Shown here: positions 1 through 8,310 of the stretch, piece after piece
Position numbering within the stretch: the first letter of the stretch is position 1
Layout: each line of letters starts with the position of its first letter
NCBI GenBank assembly: GCA_050251035.1
Contig: JBFWNN010000022.1
Coordinates: 14,294-78,293, forward strand
Length of the DNA: 64,000 nucleotides
Direction of reading: 5' to 3'
Origin: Taklimakanibacter sp050251035
GTDB lineage: Bacteria; Pseudomonadota; Alphaproteobacteria; Rhizobiales; Aestuariivirgaceae
Program-made: the position numbers and the translations under genes
Notes under the pieces: generated by a model
What the model saw: the letters and a program-made list of their open reading frames with translations, nothing else
Database searches by the model: none
Told to the model about the DNA's origin: nothing

Positions 1-352
1 CGCGCTTCTCGGTTTCCTCATAGTGGATCTTGCGCGCTTCCTCGGCGAACTTGTCGCCGACATATTCCGAATTCTCCGCGACGGCCTTGCGCAGCTCGCG
101 CATCGCCTGGAGGATCTTCTGCTGGCGCGGATCGACGGCGGAGGCGAGCACGGGCTTCGCCGGCGCTGCCTCGCTCTTGCGGTTGCCCTTGACCGGGATG
201 CCCGGTGCCATCAGTTGCTTCTCGACCTTCACCGATCCGCAATGGACGCAGGTGACGAGCCCCCGCCGGGACTGCTCGTCGAAAGCGGCGCTGTTGGAGA
301 ACCAGCCATCGAATTCATGGCCTTCGTCGCAAATGAGGTCGTAACGGATCAT
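1..352 (-). CDS. DUF1178 family protein, 3' end outside window
   Basis: Reads leftward from an ATG at 352 and runs off the window, so about 117 residues are visible. The N-terminus has cysteines at residue 8 and in a C35-x2-C38 pair, and wording (MIRYDLIC, VEKQLMAP) typical of the small DUF1178 family found mainly in alphaproteobacteria. Function is unknown; a zinc-ribbon-like metal site is an inference from the cysteines. Only five bases separate it from the stop of the upstream nitrilase-family gene, so the two are probably co-transcribed. The order comF, grxC, nitrilase, DUF1178 is a familiar one in Hyphomicrobiales. Confidence 0.85.
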   Translation of the reverse strand, partial: MIRYDLICDEGHEFDGWFSNSAAFDEQSRRGLVTCVHCGSVKVEKQLMAPGIPVKGNRKSEAAPAKPVLASAVDPRQQKILQAMRELRKAVAENSEYVGDKFAEEARKIHYEETEKR

Positions 353-357
353 GGCTC

Positions 358-1197
358 TTAGGTAGCAACCTCTCCCTGGGCATTCAAGATCGCCCGCCGC
401 TCATGCCGCAGGACCGGGATTCGCCGTCGCGCTTCAAGCACTTGGCCGCGGTCGATTGCCGTCATGACGACTTGGGGCTCCTGTCCGCCTTCTGCTGTTA
501 TGTCGCCTGTGGGAGAGACAGCAAGACTCATGCCAAAGGTCTCGCGGCCGCATTCATGCAGTCCGCCTTGCGCCGGCGCCAGCACGAAACTGCCCGTTTC
601 GATGGCCCGGCTGCGCAGGAGCACATGCCAGTGCGCCTCGCCTGTCACCTTGGTGAAGGCCGAGGGCACCGTCAGAATCTCGCCGCCCGCCTGAGCTAAA
701 CTCTTATAAAGATGTGGAAATCTGACATCGTAGCAAATGGTGAGGCCGAGCGTGGCGAAGGGCAGCTGCACCAGTGGCACCGGCCCGCCCGCCTCATAAG
801 CGGCCGATTCCCTTAACGTCTGGCCGTTCGGCAGGTCGACATCGAACAGATGCACCTTGTCATAGCGCGCGACGACGGCGCCCTCGGGCGAGAACAGGAG
901 CGAGCGGTTGATGAGCTTGTCGCGCGGGCCCTTGAGGGCGAAGGAGCCGGCCAGCAGCCACAGGCTGAGGTCGCGGGCGAGGTCGGCGAAAGCCGCGACC
1001 GAGGCATCCTCCGCTTCGCGTCGCGCCAGCCCCTTCAGCCTTTCGCGATCCGTCTCCAGGATGTTGGTCATTTCGGGCGTGAGCACGAATTCGGCGCCTT
1101 GCCGCGCCGCATCCCGGATCAGGCGCGCGGCTTCGGCGATGTTGCGCGCCATGTCGCGCCCGGAGCGCAATTGTATGAGGGCTGTCCTGGTGGCCAC
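358..1197 (-). CDS. carbon-nitrogen hydrolase (nitrilase superfamily, Nit1/omega-amidase type)
   Basis: Protein of 279 residues if the GTG at 1197 is used; longer in-frame starts would overlap grxC, and the family usually begins just before the ALIQLRSG strand. The Glu-Lys-Cys triad of nitrilase-fold amidases is visible: Glu42 in LTPEMTN, Lys in YDKVHLFD (about residue 110) and Cys in TICYDVRFP (about 145). Such enzymes hydrolyse small amides, for example deaminated glutathione or omega-amides of 2-oxo acids. The substrate cannot be told from sequence. It lies 13 bases after grxC, which suits a role in thiol or glutathione repair, though that is inference. Cytoplasmic; no signal peptide. Confidence 0.88.
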   Translation of the reverse strand: MATRTALIQLRSGRDMARNIAEAARLIRDAARQGAEFVLTPEMTNILETDRERLKGLARREAEDASVAAFADLARDLSLWLLAGSFALKGPRDKLINRSLLFSPEGAVVARYDKVHLFDVDLPNGQTLRESAAYEAGGPVPLVQLPFATLGLTICYDVRFPHLYKSLAQAGGEILTVPSAFTKVTGEAHWHVLLRSRAIETGSFVLAPAQGGLHECGRETFGMSLAVSPTGDITAEGGQEPQVVMTAIDRGQVLEARRRIPVLRHERRAILNAQGEVAT

Positions 1198-1210
1198 GTC
1201 GTGCGCAAGC

Positions 1211-1468
1211 TCAGCCGGCGAGCAGCGGATCGAGCCTGCCCTGGCGGTCGAGCGCATGCAATTCGTCGCTGCCGCCGACATGCGTCTCGCCGATGAATAT
1301 CTGAGGCACCGTGCGCTGCCCTTGCGCCTTGGCCGTCATGCGCTGCCGCTCTTGCGGATCGAAGCTCACATCGATCTCCGAGAAGTCCACGTTCTTCCGG
1401 CGCAGCAGCGCCTTGGCCGAATGGCAATAGGGGCAGTAAGGCGTCGTGTAGATGGTGACTTTCGGCAT
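1211..1468 (-). CDS. grxC: glutaredoxin 3
   Basis: Dithiol glutaredoxin of 85 residues, the normal size for GrxC. The start is the ATG at 1468 directly before PKVTIYTTPYCPYC; 18 further in-frame codons upstream lack family similarity. The active site CPYC is at residues 12-15, followed by the cis-proline segment TVPQIFIG and the glutathione-binding GGSDEL. It reduces protein disulfides and mixed disulfides with glutathione in the cytoplasm. It sits between comF and the nitrilase gene, all on the same strand with short gaps. Confidence 0.95.
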   Translation of the reverse strand: MPKVTIYTTPYCPYCHSAKALLRRKNVDFSEIDVSFDPQERQRMTAKAQGQRTVPQIFIGETHVGGSDELHALDRQGRLDPLLAG

Positions 1469-1490
1469 GGCCGCCACTTTCGAATCTGCG

Positions 1491-2264
1491 CTAAATATGG
1501 AGTTGCCTGGGCTTGTGCACAAGCGCGAAGGTCAGCACGTCGACGCGCGCCGCCCCCGCGCCTTTGAGCGCTTTCGCAGAGGCCGCGAGCGTCGCCCCGG
1601 TGGTGCGCACGTCGTCGACGAGGACGAAGGATTTTCCCACCACCAGGGGCCTCGCCGCCTCGGGCACGATGAAGGCGTCGCGCACATTGCGTTGGCGCTC
1701 CTCGCGGTCGAGGCCGGTCTGCGACCGGGTGGCGCGGCGCCGCTGCAGCAGCTCTGGACAAAAAGCCGTACGGCTGTCCCGGGCGATATGGCGGGCGAGA
1801 ATGGCCGACTGGTTGTAGCGCCGCCGCCAGAGCCTGAAGCGGTGGAGCGGCACCGGGATGATGCCGTCCGCGCCGCCCAGGATGTCGGCGCCGGCGCGCC
1901 GCATGAGCCTGGCCATGAGGAGTCCGGCCTCGTGCCGGTCGCGATATTTGAGCGCGTGGGCGAGGCCCTGCGCCGCATCGTCGAAGAGGAGCGCCGCGCG
2001 GGCGCGGTCCCAGTCCGGCGGATCGGCGAGCGCCGCGGCGCTGAGCGCGCCCTGGCCCTGGTCATAGGGGAAGGGGATCGCGAGCCTGTCGCAGAAGGGC
2101 GGCTCGATGAAGGCGAGCTTCGCCCAGCAGTGGACGCAGAGCCCCGAGGCCTCGGCCACCTCGTCGCGGCAGGCGAGGCATTGCGGTGGGATGAGCCAGT
2201 CGAGCCCCCATTTGCCGGCGAGCGTGAGGCCCCTGGAAATGCGCGTGAGAGACAAGGCCGCCAT
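1491..2264 (-). CDS. comF: ComF family protein
   Basis: About 257 residues from the ATG at 2264; another ATG at 2279 is possible, and neither has a clear Shine-Dalgarno sequence. Near the N-terminus is a Cys-rich zinc-finger-like region (PPQCLACRDE ... LCVHCW). The C-terminal half is a phosphoribosyltransferase-like domain with the PRPP-binding loop FVLVDDVRTTGATL. ComF proteins act in DNA uptake or recombination in naturally competent bacteria; in alphaproteobacteria the role is mostly untested. It is divergent from ilvD with a short (~75 base) shared upstream region and leads the grxC/nitrilase/DUF1178 group. Confidence 0.9.
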   Translation of the reverse strand: MAALSLTRISRGLTLAGKWGLDWLIPPQCLACRDEVAEASGLCVHCWAKLAFIEPPFCDRLAIPFPYDQGQGALSAAALADPPDWDRARAALLFDDAAQGLAHALKYRDRHEAGLLMARLMRRAGADILGGADGIIPVPLHRFRLWRRRYNQSAILARHIARDSRTAFCPELLQRRRATRSQTGLDREERQRNVRDAFIVPEAARPLVVGKSFVLVDDVRTTGATLAASAKALKGAGAARVDVLTFALVHKPRQLHI

Positions 2265-2340
2265 GCCGCATTCTAGCATGGAATTGGCCGGCTGCCTGCT
2301 CTAGGGTCCGATCCCGGAAAAGACAAGAACAGGACATCCG

Positions 2341-4185
2341 ATGCCGAGCTATCGTTCCCGCACCACCACCCATGGCCGCAACATGGCGGGCGCCAGAGGC
2401 CTCTGGCGCGCCACCGGCATGAAGGACGAGGATTTCGGCAAACCGATCATCGCGGTGGTGAATTCCTTTACCCAGTTCGTGCCGGGCCATGTCCATCTGA
2501 AGGATCTGGGTCAGCTCGTGGCGCGCGAGATCGAGGCGGCGGGCGGCGTCGCCAAGGAGTTCAACACCATCGCCGTCGATGACGGCATCGCCATGGGTCA
2601 TGACGGCATGCTCTATTCGCTGCCCTCGCGCGAGCTCATCGCGGACTCGGTCGAATATATGGTGAATGCGCATTGCGCCGACGCCATGGTGTGCATCTCC
2701 AATTGCGACAAGATCACGCCCGGAATGCTGATGGCGTCCTTGCGCCTCAATATCCCCGTCGTCTTCGTCTCGGGCGGCCCCATGGAAGCGGGCAAGGTCG
2801 TGCTCAAGGGCAAGGAAGTGGCGCTCGATCTCGTCGACGCCATGGTGGCGGCGGTCGACGAGAAGGTCTCCGAGCAGGAGATCAAGGTCATCGAGCGCTC
2901 GGCCTGCCCGACCTGCGGCTCGTGCTCCGGCATGTTCACCGCCAATTCGATGAACTGCCTTACCGAGGCGCTCGGCCTCTCGCTGCCCGGCAACGGCTCG
3001 ACGCTGGCCACCCATGCCGACCGGCGCCGCCTCTTCGTCGAGGCGGGCCACCTCGTCGTCGACCTGGCGCGGCGTTATTACGAGCAGGATGACGACAGCA
3101 TCCTGCCGCGCCGGATCGCGAGCTTCGCCGCCTTCGAGAACGCCATGACGCTCGACATCGCCATGGGCGGATCGACCAACACGGTGCTGCATCTCCTGGC
3201 CGCCGCGCATGAGGCCGAGCTCGATTTCACCATGGCCGACATCGACCGGCTGTCCAGACGCGTGCCGGTTCTGTGCAAGGTGGCGCCGTCCAAATCGGAT
3301 GTGCATATGGAAGACGTGCACCGCGCCGGCGGCATCATGGCGATATTGGGCGAGCTCGACCGCGCCAGGCTCATCGACACGAAGGTCTGCACCGTCCATT
3401 CCAAGACGCTGGGAACGGCCCTCGAGCAATGGGATATCGTCCGGACCAAAAGCACCAAGGTCGCCGACTTCTTCCGCGCCGCCCCCGGCGGGGTGCCGAC
3501 GCAAGTGGCCTTCAGCCAGGAGCGCCGCTACGAGACGCTCGACACCGACCGCAAGGCGGGCGTGATCCGTTCGGCCGAGCATGCCTTCTCCAAGGATGGC
3601 GGCCTTGCGGTGCTCTACGGCAATCTCGCGGAAGCCGGCGCCATCGTGAAGACGGCAGGCGTCGATCAGTCGATCCTGGTCTTCTCCGGTCCCGCGGTCG
3701 TGTTCGAGAGCCAGGATTCGGCTGTGAACGGCATCCTCACCGGCAAGGTCAAGGCGGGCGACGTGGTGGTCATCCGCTATGAGGGGCCGCGCGGCGGCCC
3801 CGGCATGCAGGAGATGCTCTATCCGACGAGCTATCTGAAATCCAAGGGCCTCGGCAAAGCCTGCGCGCTCATCACCGACGGGCGTTTCTCGGGCGGCACC
3901 TCAGGCCTCTCCATCGGCCATGCCTCGCCCGAGGCGGCGGAAGGCGGGCTCATCGGGCTCGTCGCGACGGGCGACCGGATCGAGATCGACATCCCCGGCC
4001 GCAAGCTCCATCTCGCCGTGGACGAGGCCGAGATCGCGCGCCGCCGCCAGGCGATGGACACCCGTAAGGATGACGCCTGGAAGCCGGCGGAGAAACGCAA
4101 CCGCAAGGTCTCGACCGCCTTGCGCGCCTATGCCGCGATGGCGACCAGCGCCGCCAAGGGCGCAGTGCGCCAGGTGCCGAACTGA
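2341..4185 (+). CDS. ilvD: dihydroxy-acid dehydratase
   Basis: Full-length IlvD of 614 residues. It converts 2,3-dihydroxy-isovalerate and 2,3-dihydroxy-3-methylvalerate to 2-oxo acids in valine and isoleucine synthesis (also feeding leucine and pantothenate). Iron-sulfur ligand cysteines appear in SNCDKITPGML and in ACPTCGSCSGMFTANSMN; the C-terminal domain ends with the expected GRFSGGTSG region. The ATG at 2341 follows an AGGAC-like ribosome site. It stands alone on this strand; a palindromic repeat element begins 12 bases after its stop. Confidence 0.97.
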   Translation: MPSYRSRTTTHGRNMAGARGLWRATGMKDEDFGKPIIAVVNSFTQFVPGHVHLKDLGQLVAREIEAAGGVAKEFNTIAVDDGIAMGHDGMLYSLPSRELIADSVEYMVNAHCADAMVCISNCDKITPGMLMASLRLNIPVVFVSGGPMEAGKVVLKGKEVALDLVDAMVAAVDEKVSEQEIKVIERSACPTCGSCSGMFTANSMNCLTEALGLSLPGNGSTLATHADRRRLFVEAGHLVVDLARRYYEQDDDSILPRRIASFAAFENAMTLDIAMGGSTNTVLHLLAAAHEAELDFTMADIDRLSRRVPVLCKVAPSKSDVHMEDVHRAGGIMAILGELDRARLIDTKVCTVHSKTLGTALEQWDIVRTKSTKVADFFRAAPGGVPTQVAFSQERRYETLDTDRKAGVIRSAEHAFSKDGGLAVLYGNLAEAGAIVKTAGVDQSILVFSGPAVVFESQDSAVNGILTGKVKAGDVVVIRYEGPRGGPGMQEMLYPTSYLKSKGLGKACALITDGRFSGGTSGLSIGHASPEAAEGGLIGLVATGDRIEIDIPGRKLHLAVDEAEIARRRQAMDTRKDDAWKPAEKRNRKVSTALRAYAAMATSAAKGAVRQVPN

Positions 4186-4197
4186 TCGGAGCCGATA

Positions 4198-4322
4198 GCG
4201 CATGATCCGGAAAAGTCCATGGTCGGGCTCGACCCGACCATCTCGCCGGTTTTCCGAAAGGATCATGCGCGAACAAAAGGATAAAGCGTGATGGCGGTTC
4301 CACCCAAAGCCATCACGCTTTA
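4198..4322. repeat. interspersed palindromic repeat, copy 1 (two-hairpin form)
   Basis: Two consecutive inverted repeats fill this intergenic space. The outer arms of the first are GCGCATGATC and GATCATGCGC, enclosing a CCGGAAAA...TTTTCCG core (4198-4270). The second pairs TAAAGCGTGATGGC with the matching GCCATCACGCTTTA (4282-4322). The same two-hairpin arrangement recurs at 52945-53070 and a one-hairpin relative at 33691-33743. This resembles the RIME-type intergenic elements of rhizobia. It may act as an mRNA 3' stem for ilvD. Confidence 0.85.
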
Positions 4323-4338
4323 GCGGAGGATCGCCGGC

Positions 4339-5214
4339 GTGTCGGGCGCTCCACAGATCTTCGATCCGGCGCTGCGGCGCCGGCATTTCGCGCGCGCCCG
4401 AGCCGCGCGGCCGCCTTTCTATGCCCAGACGCTGACGGCGGAGATCGAAAGCCGCCTCGCTCTGGTCCTGCGCGATTTCCAGACGACGCTTCTGTTCGGC
4501 CCGGCGGCGGGCGAGATCAGGGCAAGCCTCGCAGCGCCGCATCGGCTGGGCCGCATCGTCACCGCCGCTCCGGCCCCCGGCCCCGGCATCGATCTGGTTT
4601 TCGACGACGAGGCCCAGCCTCTCGCCGAGGCGAGCCTCGACTGCGTCCTGAGCCTGTTCAGCCTCAACAGCGTCAACGACGTGCCAGGCAGCCTGGCGCA
4701 GTTCCGCATGGCGTTGAAGCCGGACGGGCTGTTTCTCGCCGGCCTGTTCGCCGGCCGGACCCTCGTCGAATTGCGCGAGGCCTGGCTTGCCGCCGAGGCC
4801 GAGCTTTCGGGCGGCGCCAGCCTGCGTGTGGCGCCCTTTGCCGATCTGCGCGATCTCGGCACGCTCCTGCAGCGCGCCGGCTTCGCTCTGCCGGCCGTCG
4901 ACATCGACACGACGACGGTCCGCTACAAGGATGCGCTGACGCTGATGCGCGAGGTCAAGGCGCTGGGCTTCGGGCATGCCCTCGCCGAGCGCTCGCGCCG
5001 GCCGGTGACGGCCGCCCTCCTCGCCCGCGCCGCCGCTCATTACGACCGCCAGTATGGCGATGCCGACGGCCGGATACGGGCGACGGTGGAGACGGCCTGG
5101 CTCATCGGTTGGGCGCCACATGCCTCGCAGCCCAAGCCTCTGCGTCCCGGCAGCGCCAAGGCGCGGCTCGCCGACGCGCTGAAGGTGCCGGAGGTCAAGC
5201 TCGGGCGCGAGTGA
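4339..5214 (+). CDS. class I SAM-dependent methyltransferase, BioC/NDUFAF5-like
   Basis: A 291-residue protein starting with GTG at 4339, preceded by GGAGGA at 4325-4330 with eight-base spacing. It begins IFDPALRRRHFARA, as in the alphaproteobacterial relatives of NDUFAF5 and BioC. A SAM-binding Rossmann fold is only loosely conserved: LVFDDEAQPLAEASLDCVLS stands where the motif II acidic region would be, and the usual glycine-rich motif I is weak. Family members hydroxylate or methylate arginine in a complex I subunit or methylate malonyl-ACP; which applies here is undecided. Confidence 0.8.
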   Translation: MSGAPQIFDPALRRRHFARARAARPPFYAQTLTAEIESRLALVLRDFQTTLLFGPAAGEIRASLAAPHRLGRIVTAAPAPGPGIDLVFDDEAQPLAEASLDCVLSLFSLNSVNDVPGSLAQFRMALKPDGLFLAGLFAGRTLVELREAWLAAEAELSGGASLRVAPFADLRDLGTLLQRAGFALPAVDIDTTTVRYKDALTLMREVKALGFGHALAERSRRPVTAALLARAAAHYDRQYGDADGRIRATVETAWLIGWAPHASQPKPLRPGSAKARLADALKVPEVKLGRE

Positions 5215-5245
5215 CCTGCCTTGAACGGGAGGCGATCCCAAAAGG

Positions 5246-6472
5246 TCAGTGAACTCCCGGCGGCGCTCGGCGCAAATCGCTCGAAAGGTCCTGAACCAGT
5301 GAGATCGGCAAGGTATTTCCCTGCTCGATGATCTTCTTGCTCATCATGTAACTGGCCGCGTCGTTCATCGCGTCGACGGCAATGAGGCGATCGCCCTTGA
5401 AATACCAGACCGAGCTTGAGCCTTCGCGTTTGCCGGGCCGAGCGACGGTGCGGTCATAGCCGTGGCTCAGTCCGGCAATCTGGAGCTTGATGTCGTATTG
5501 ATCCGACCAGAACCAAGGCATCGGCCGGTAACAAGCCTCGCCCGTGACAATGGCGAGGGCGGCGGTCCGTGCCATGTCGATGGCATTCGGGACCGACTCA
5601 AGACGAAGCGGTCTCCCCTCATGCTCGAAAGTCGCGCAGTCGCCGATGGCGAGAACCCTCGGGTCCGATGTCCGGCACGCGGCATCCACGCGGATCCCGT
5701 CGGACACGTCCAGCCCCGCCGCCACGGCAAGCTGGTCGTTGGGAATGGCGCCGATGCCGACGATCACCAGCTCGGCTGCAATCTCCTCCCCATTTGTCAG
5801 GCTTGCACCCGACACCCGGCCGTTCCGTTCATGGAAATGCCCTATGCCGACGCCCTCGATAATGCGAACGCCGTTCTGCGCATGCAGCTTGCGGAAGAAA
5901 TCGGAGGTGTCCTGTGCCGCCACACGCTGCAGAATGCGTCCGGCGGCCTCGACCAGCGTGACGTTCAATCCTTTTCTCGCCGCCACGGCGGCGATTTCCA
6001 GGCCGACATAGCCGCCGCCGACGAGCAGCACCGATCGGCTTTGATGAAAGGACGAAGACAAGCGATCGATGTCGGCAAGACCTCTGATTGTCCAAACACC
6101 GCCGAGCCTGCCGCCGATCGCGGCCGGCAGTTGCCGCGGCGAGGCGCCGGTGGCGAGCACGAGTCTGTCATAGAGAAGAACGGTCCCGTCAACCAGGGCG
6201 ACGGTCCGCGCTCGCCGGTCGAGCGCGCGCGCTCGCGCGCCGAGTCTGAGCTCGATGGCATTGTTCCGATACCAATCCGGAGGACGGATCTGCAGATTTT
6301 CCCGGGCGGTTTCTCCGAGCAGGTACTTCTTCGACAATGGTGGACGCTGATAGGGAGGGTATGGTTCGTCGCCGATAATTGTGACCTGGCAGTCATGATG
6401 GAGCTCGCGAAGTGCTGCGCCAAGCGACACCGCCGCCTGCCCGCCGCCGACAATGACGATCCGCTCGGTCAC
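5246..6472 (-). CDS. NAD(P)H-dependent ferredoxin reductase of the P450 operon
   Basis: FAD flavoprotein of 408 residues, related to putidaredoxin reductase and BenC/AndAa-type reductases. The FAD Rossmann motif IVGGGQAAVSLG is at the N-terminus, the GDEPYPPYQRPPLSK segment follows, an NAD-binding motif LVGGGYVGLEIAA lies near residue 155, and the second FAD motif VLAIGDCA is near residue 280. It should pass electrons from NAD(P)H to the ferredoxin at 7979-8299. It is last in the P450 operon, 12 bases after the aldehyde dehydrogenase. A paralogue with the same hallmarks lies at 58224-59441. Confidence 0.92.
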   Translation of the reverse strand: MTERIVIVGGGQAAVSLGAALRELHHDCQVTIIGDEPYPPYQRPPLSKKYLLGETARENLQIRPPDWYRNNAIELRLGARARALDRRARTVALVDGTVLLYDRLVLATGASPRQLPAAIGGRLGGVWTIRGLADIDRLSSSFHQSRSVLLVGGGYVGLEIAAVAARKGLNVTLVEAAGRILQRVAAQDTSDFFRKLHAQNGVRIIEGVGIGHFHERNGRVSGASLTNGEEIAAELVIVGIGAIPNDQLAVAAGLDVSDGIRVDAACRTSDPRVLAIGDCATFEHEGRPLRLESVPNAIDMARTAALAIVTGEACYRPMPWFWSDQYDIKLQIAGLSHGYDRTVARPGKREGSSSVWYFKGDRLIAVDAMNDAASYMMSKKIIEQGNTLPISLVQDLSSDLRRAPPGVH

Positions 6473-6484
6473 GCCATTGCCTCC

Positions 6485-7948
6485 TCAGCTGTCGAAAATG
6501 CGGACTGTCACCGTCAGCGGCTGCGAGCAGAACTCCAGTGAGTTGCGTCCGAACTGCTCGCCGATGCCCGATATGCCGGCCCCGGCGAGCGGGCTCTGCA
6601 GATCGCGAATCTGCCAGGCGTTGATCCATGCATGGCCGACCCGCAGCTTGGGCGCCACGCGATGGGCGCGCGAGACGTTCGTCGTCCAGACCGCAGCGGC
6701 GAGGCCGTAAGGCGTATTGTTCGCGAGGGCGATGGCCTCGTCTTCCTCATCGAACGGAGCGACGTGAAGCACCGGGCCGAACACTTCCTGTCTCACGAAG
6801 CGCGCCCCTTCAGGCAAGCCGATGGCAATAGCCGGTTCTATGAACGCGCCATTGTCGCGTTCATCTCCGAAAACGGGAACGCCGCCGCCCGCGACAAATT
6901 CGCCGTCATCCTGGCGCACGCTGTCCACCAGAGCGAGAACCTTGTCGCGATGCGACTTGGAGATCAGCGGGCCTATGTTGAATCCGTTATGCCGCCTGTC
7001 ACCGACAACGATCGTTTTTGCCGCTTCGGCCATTCGCGATACGAATTCGTCGTAGCGTCCGCGCTGGACATAGGCCCGTTCGGTGCAGAAACAGATCTGC
7101 CCGCAATTGAAGAAAGCGGAGCGCGTCGTGCCTTCGATGACCCTGTCCATCTCCGCGTCATCGAACACCAGCGCGGCGTTCTTGCCGCCGAGCTCGAAGG
7201 CGACGTCGCGCAGGCCGTTGGCGGCCGCTTTCATGATGGTTGCGCCGGTCGCCGACTCGCCGGTGAACAGGAGGGCGTCGACACCGGGATGCTCGGTGAG
7301 GAAGGCGCCTGTCGAATCGGCGCCAAAGCCGTGCACCAGCGAGAAGGCGCCTTTGGGAAGGTCGCTGGCTGCGATGACCTCTGCCAGGATCGTGCACGAG
7401 GACGGGGTCTCCTCGGACGGCTTCACGATCGCCGCATTTCCCATCACCAGTGCTGGCGCGGCTTTCATGACGGTCATGAGCAGCGGCACGTTCCACGGCG
7501 ATATGCAGCCGATGACGCCCTTGGGGCGTCTCAATGTGTACCACAACCCGTTCATTCCCCCTTCGCCAGAGAAGGTGGATGACCTGTTCTCGAGCCCCAT
7601 CGCGATGTCGCAATAGGCGTCGAACAGCGCCGCCGCCCTGCTGCCGTCGAAGTTCCGGGCCTGCCAGTAGGAACGTCCGGTATCGGCCACGTCGGCCTCG
7701 ATGAGGTCGTCGAGCCGGGCATGCAGCTTTCGCGACATGTCGCGGATGATGCGCACCCGATCGCGCACCGGCCGCCTGCCCCAGTCGCCGAACGCCGCGG
7801 CGCGACCGGCCTCGACCGCATCGTTCACCATGTCCCGGTCCGCCTCATGCACGATCGCGACCAGAGATCCGTCGAACGGGCTGCGCTTCTCGAAGGTTCG
7901 CCCGGAGGCGCGCCACTCGCCGGCAATGTAGTTCTTGAGCTCTTTCAT
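6485..7948 (-). CDS. NAD(P)-dependent aldehyde dehydrogenase
   Basis: A 487-residue ALDH-superfamily enzyme with the oxyanion-hole Asn153 (SPWNVP), general base Glu252 (FELGGK) and nucleophile Cys286 (FNCGQIC). Overall wording resembles 2-hydroxymuconic semialdehyde and related dehydrogenases. In context it probably oxidises an aldehyde formed after P450 hydroxylation of a substrate methyl group and alcohol oxidation, giving a carboxylate. That step order is inferred; no alcohol dehydrogenase lies in the operon. It is 30 bases after the ferredoxin gene and 12 bases before the ferredoxin reductase gene. Confidence 0.92.
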   Translation of the reverse strand: MKELKNYIAGEWRASGRTFEKRSPFDGSLVAIVHEADRDMVNDAVEAGRAAAFGDWGRRPVRDRVRIIRDMSRKLHARLDDLIEADVADTGRSYWQARNFDGSRAAALFDAYCDIAMGLENRSSTFSGEGGMNGLWYTLRRPKGVIGCISPWNVPLLMTVMKAAPALVMGNAAIVKPSEETPSSCTILAEVIAASDLPKGAFSLVHGFGADSTGAFLTEHPGVDALLFTGESATGATIMKAAANGLRDVAFELGGKNAALVFDDAEMDRVIEGTTRSAFFNCGQICFCTERAYVQRGRYDEFVSRMAEAAKTIVVGDRRHNGFNIGPLISKSHRDKVLALVDSVRQDDGEFVAGGGVPVFGDERDNGAFIEPAIAIGLPEGARFVRQEVFGPVLHVAPFDEEDEAIALANNTPYGLAAAVWTTNVSRAHRVAPKLRVGHAWINAWQIRDLQSPLAGAGISGIGEQFGRNSLEFCSQPLTVTVRIFDS

Positions 7949-7978
7949 GATATTCCCTGTCCGCTTGGCGGTCGGCCG

Positions 7979-8299
7979 CTAACGGTTTTTGGTCAATCGG
8001 ATCGCTACGCCGTCATGGCCTGCGTCGAGGACGAGTTGACATCCGAGGCGGCTTTCGGGGCGCCGTTCCGCTTCGATGTAATCGAGCATTTCACTTTCTA
8101 CGTCGCCGATTTCCGGGAAGCGGAGGAGATCTCCGGGAGACACGTAGACATGGCAGGTCGCACAGGCGCAGGCGCCGCCGCAGTCGGCGGCAATCTCCTC
8201 AAAACCCGCCTTTACGGCCACCTCCATCACGGAAAGCCCGGGCTCGATATCGACCCGGCACTCTTCGCCGGTGGCGCGGATGAAGCGAACATTTGCCAT
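7979..8299 (-). CDS. [2Fe-2S] ferredoxin, putidaredoxin-like
   Basis: A 106-residue ferredoxin from the ATG at 8299. An alternative ATG at 8314 overlaps the P450 stop codon as ATGA and would add five residues (MNGPT), so translational coupling is possible. The cluster ligands are in CGGACACATC, with the fourth cysteine in RLGCQL, the adrenodoxin/putidaredoxin pattern. It should carry electrons from the reductase at 5246-6472 to the P450 at 8311-9540. A close relative with the same cluster motif lies at 63498-63818. Confidence 0.95.
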   Translation of the reverse strand: MANVRFIRATGEECRVDIEPGLSVMEVAVKAGFEEIAADCGGACACATCHVYVSPGDLLRFPEIGDVESEMLDYIEAERRPESRLGCQLVLDAGHDGVAIRLTKNR

Positions 8300-8310
8300 T
8301 GTCGGCCCGT

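Noticed and set aside
2062..3582. Long open reading frame (506 codons) on the minus strand opposite ilvD
   Set aside because: Antisense to a certain IlvD gene; composition is a shadow of GC-rich codon bias with no family similarity.
3901..5241. 446-codon minus-strand frame across ilvD and the methyltransferase
   Set aside because: Overlaps two recognised genes on the other strand and has no protein-like domain.
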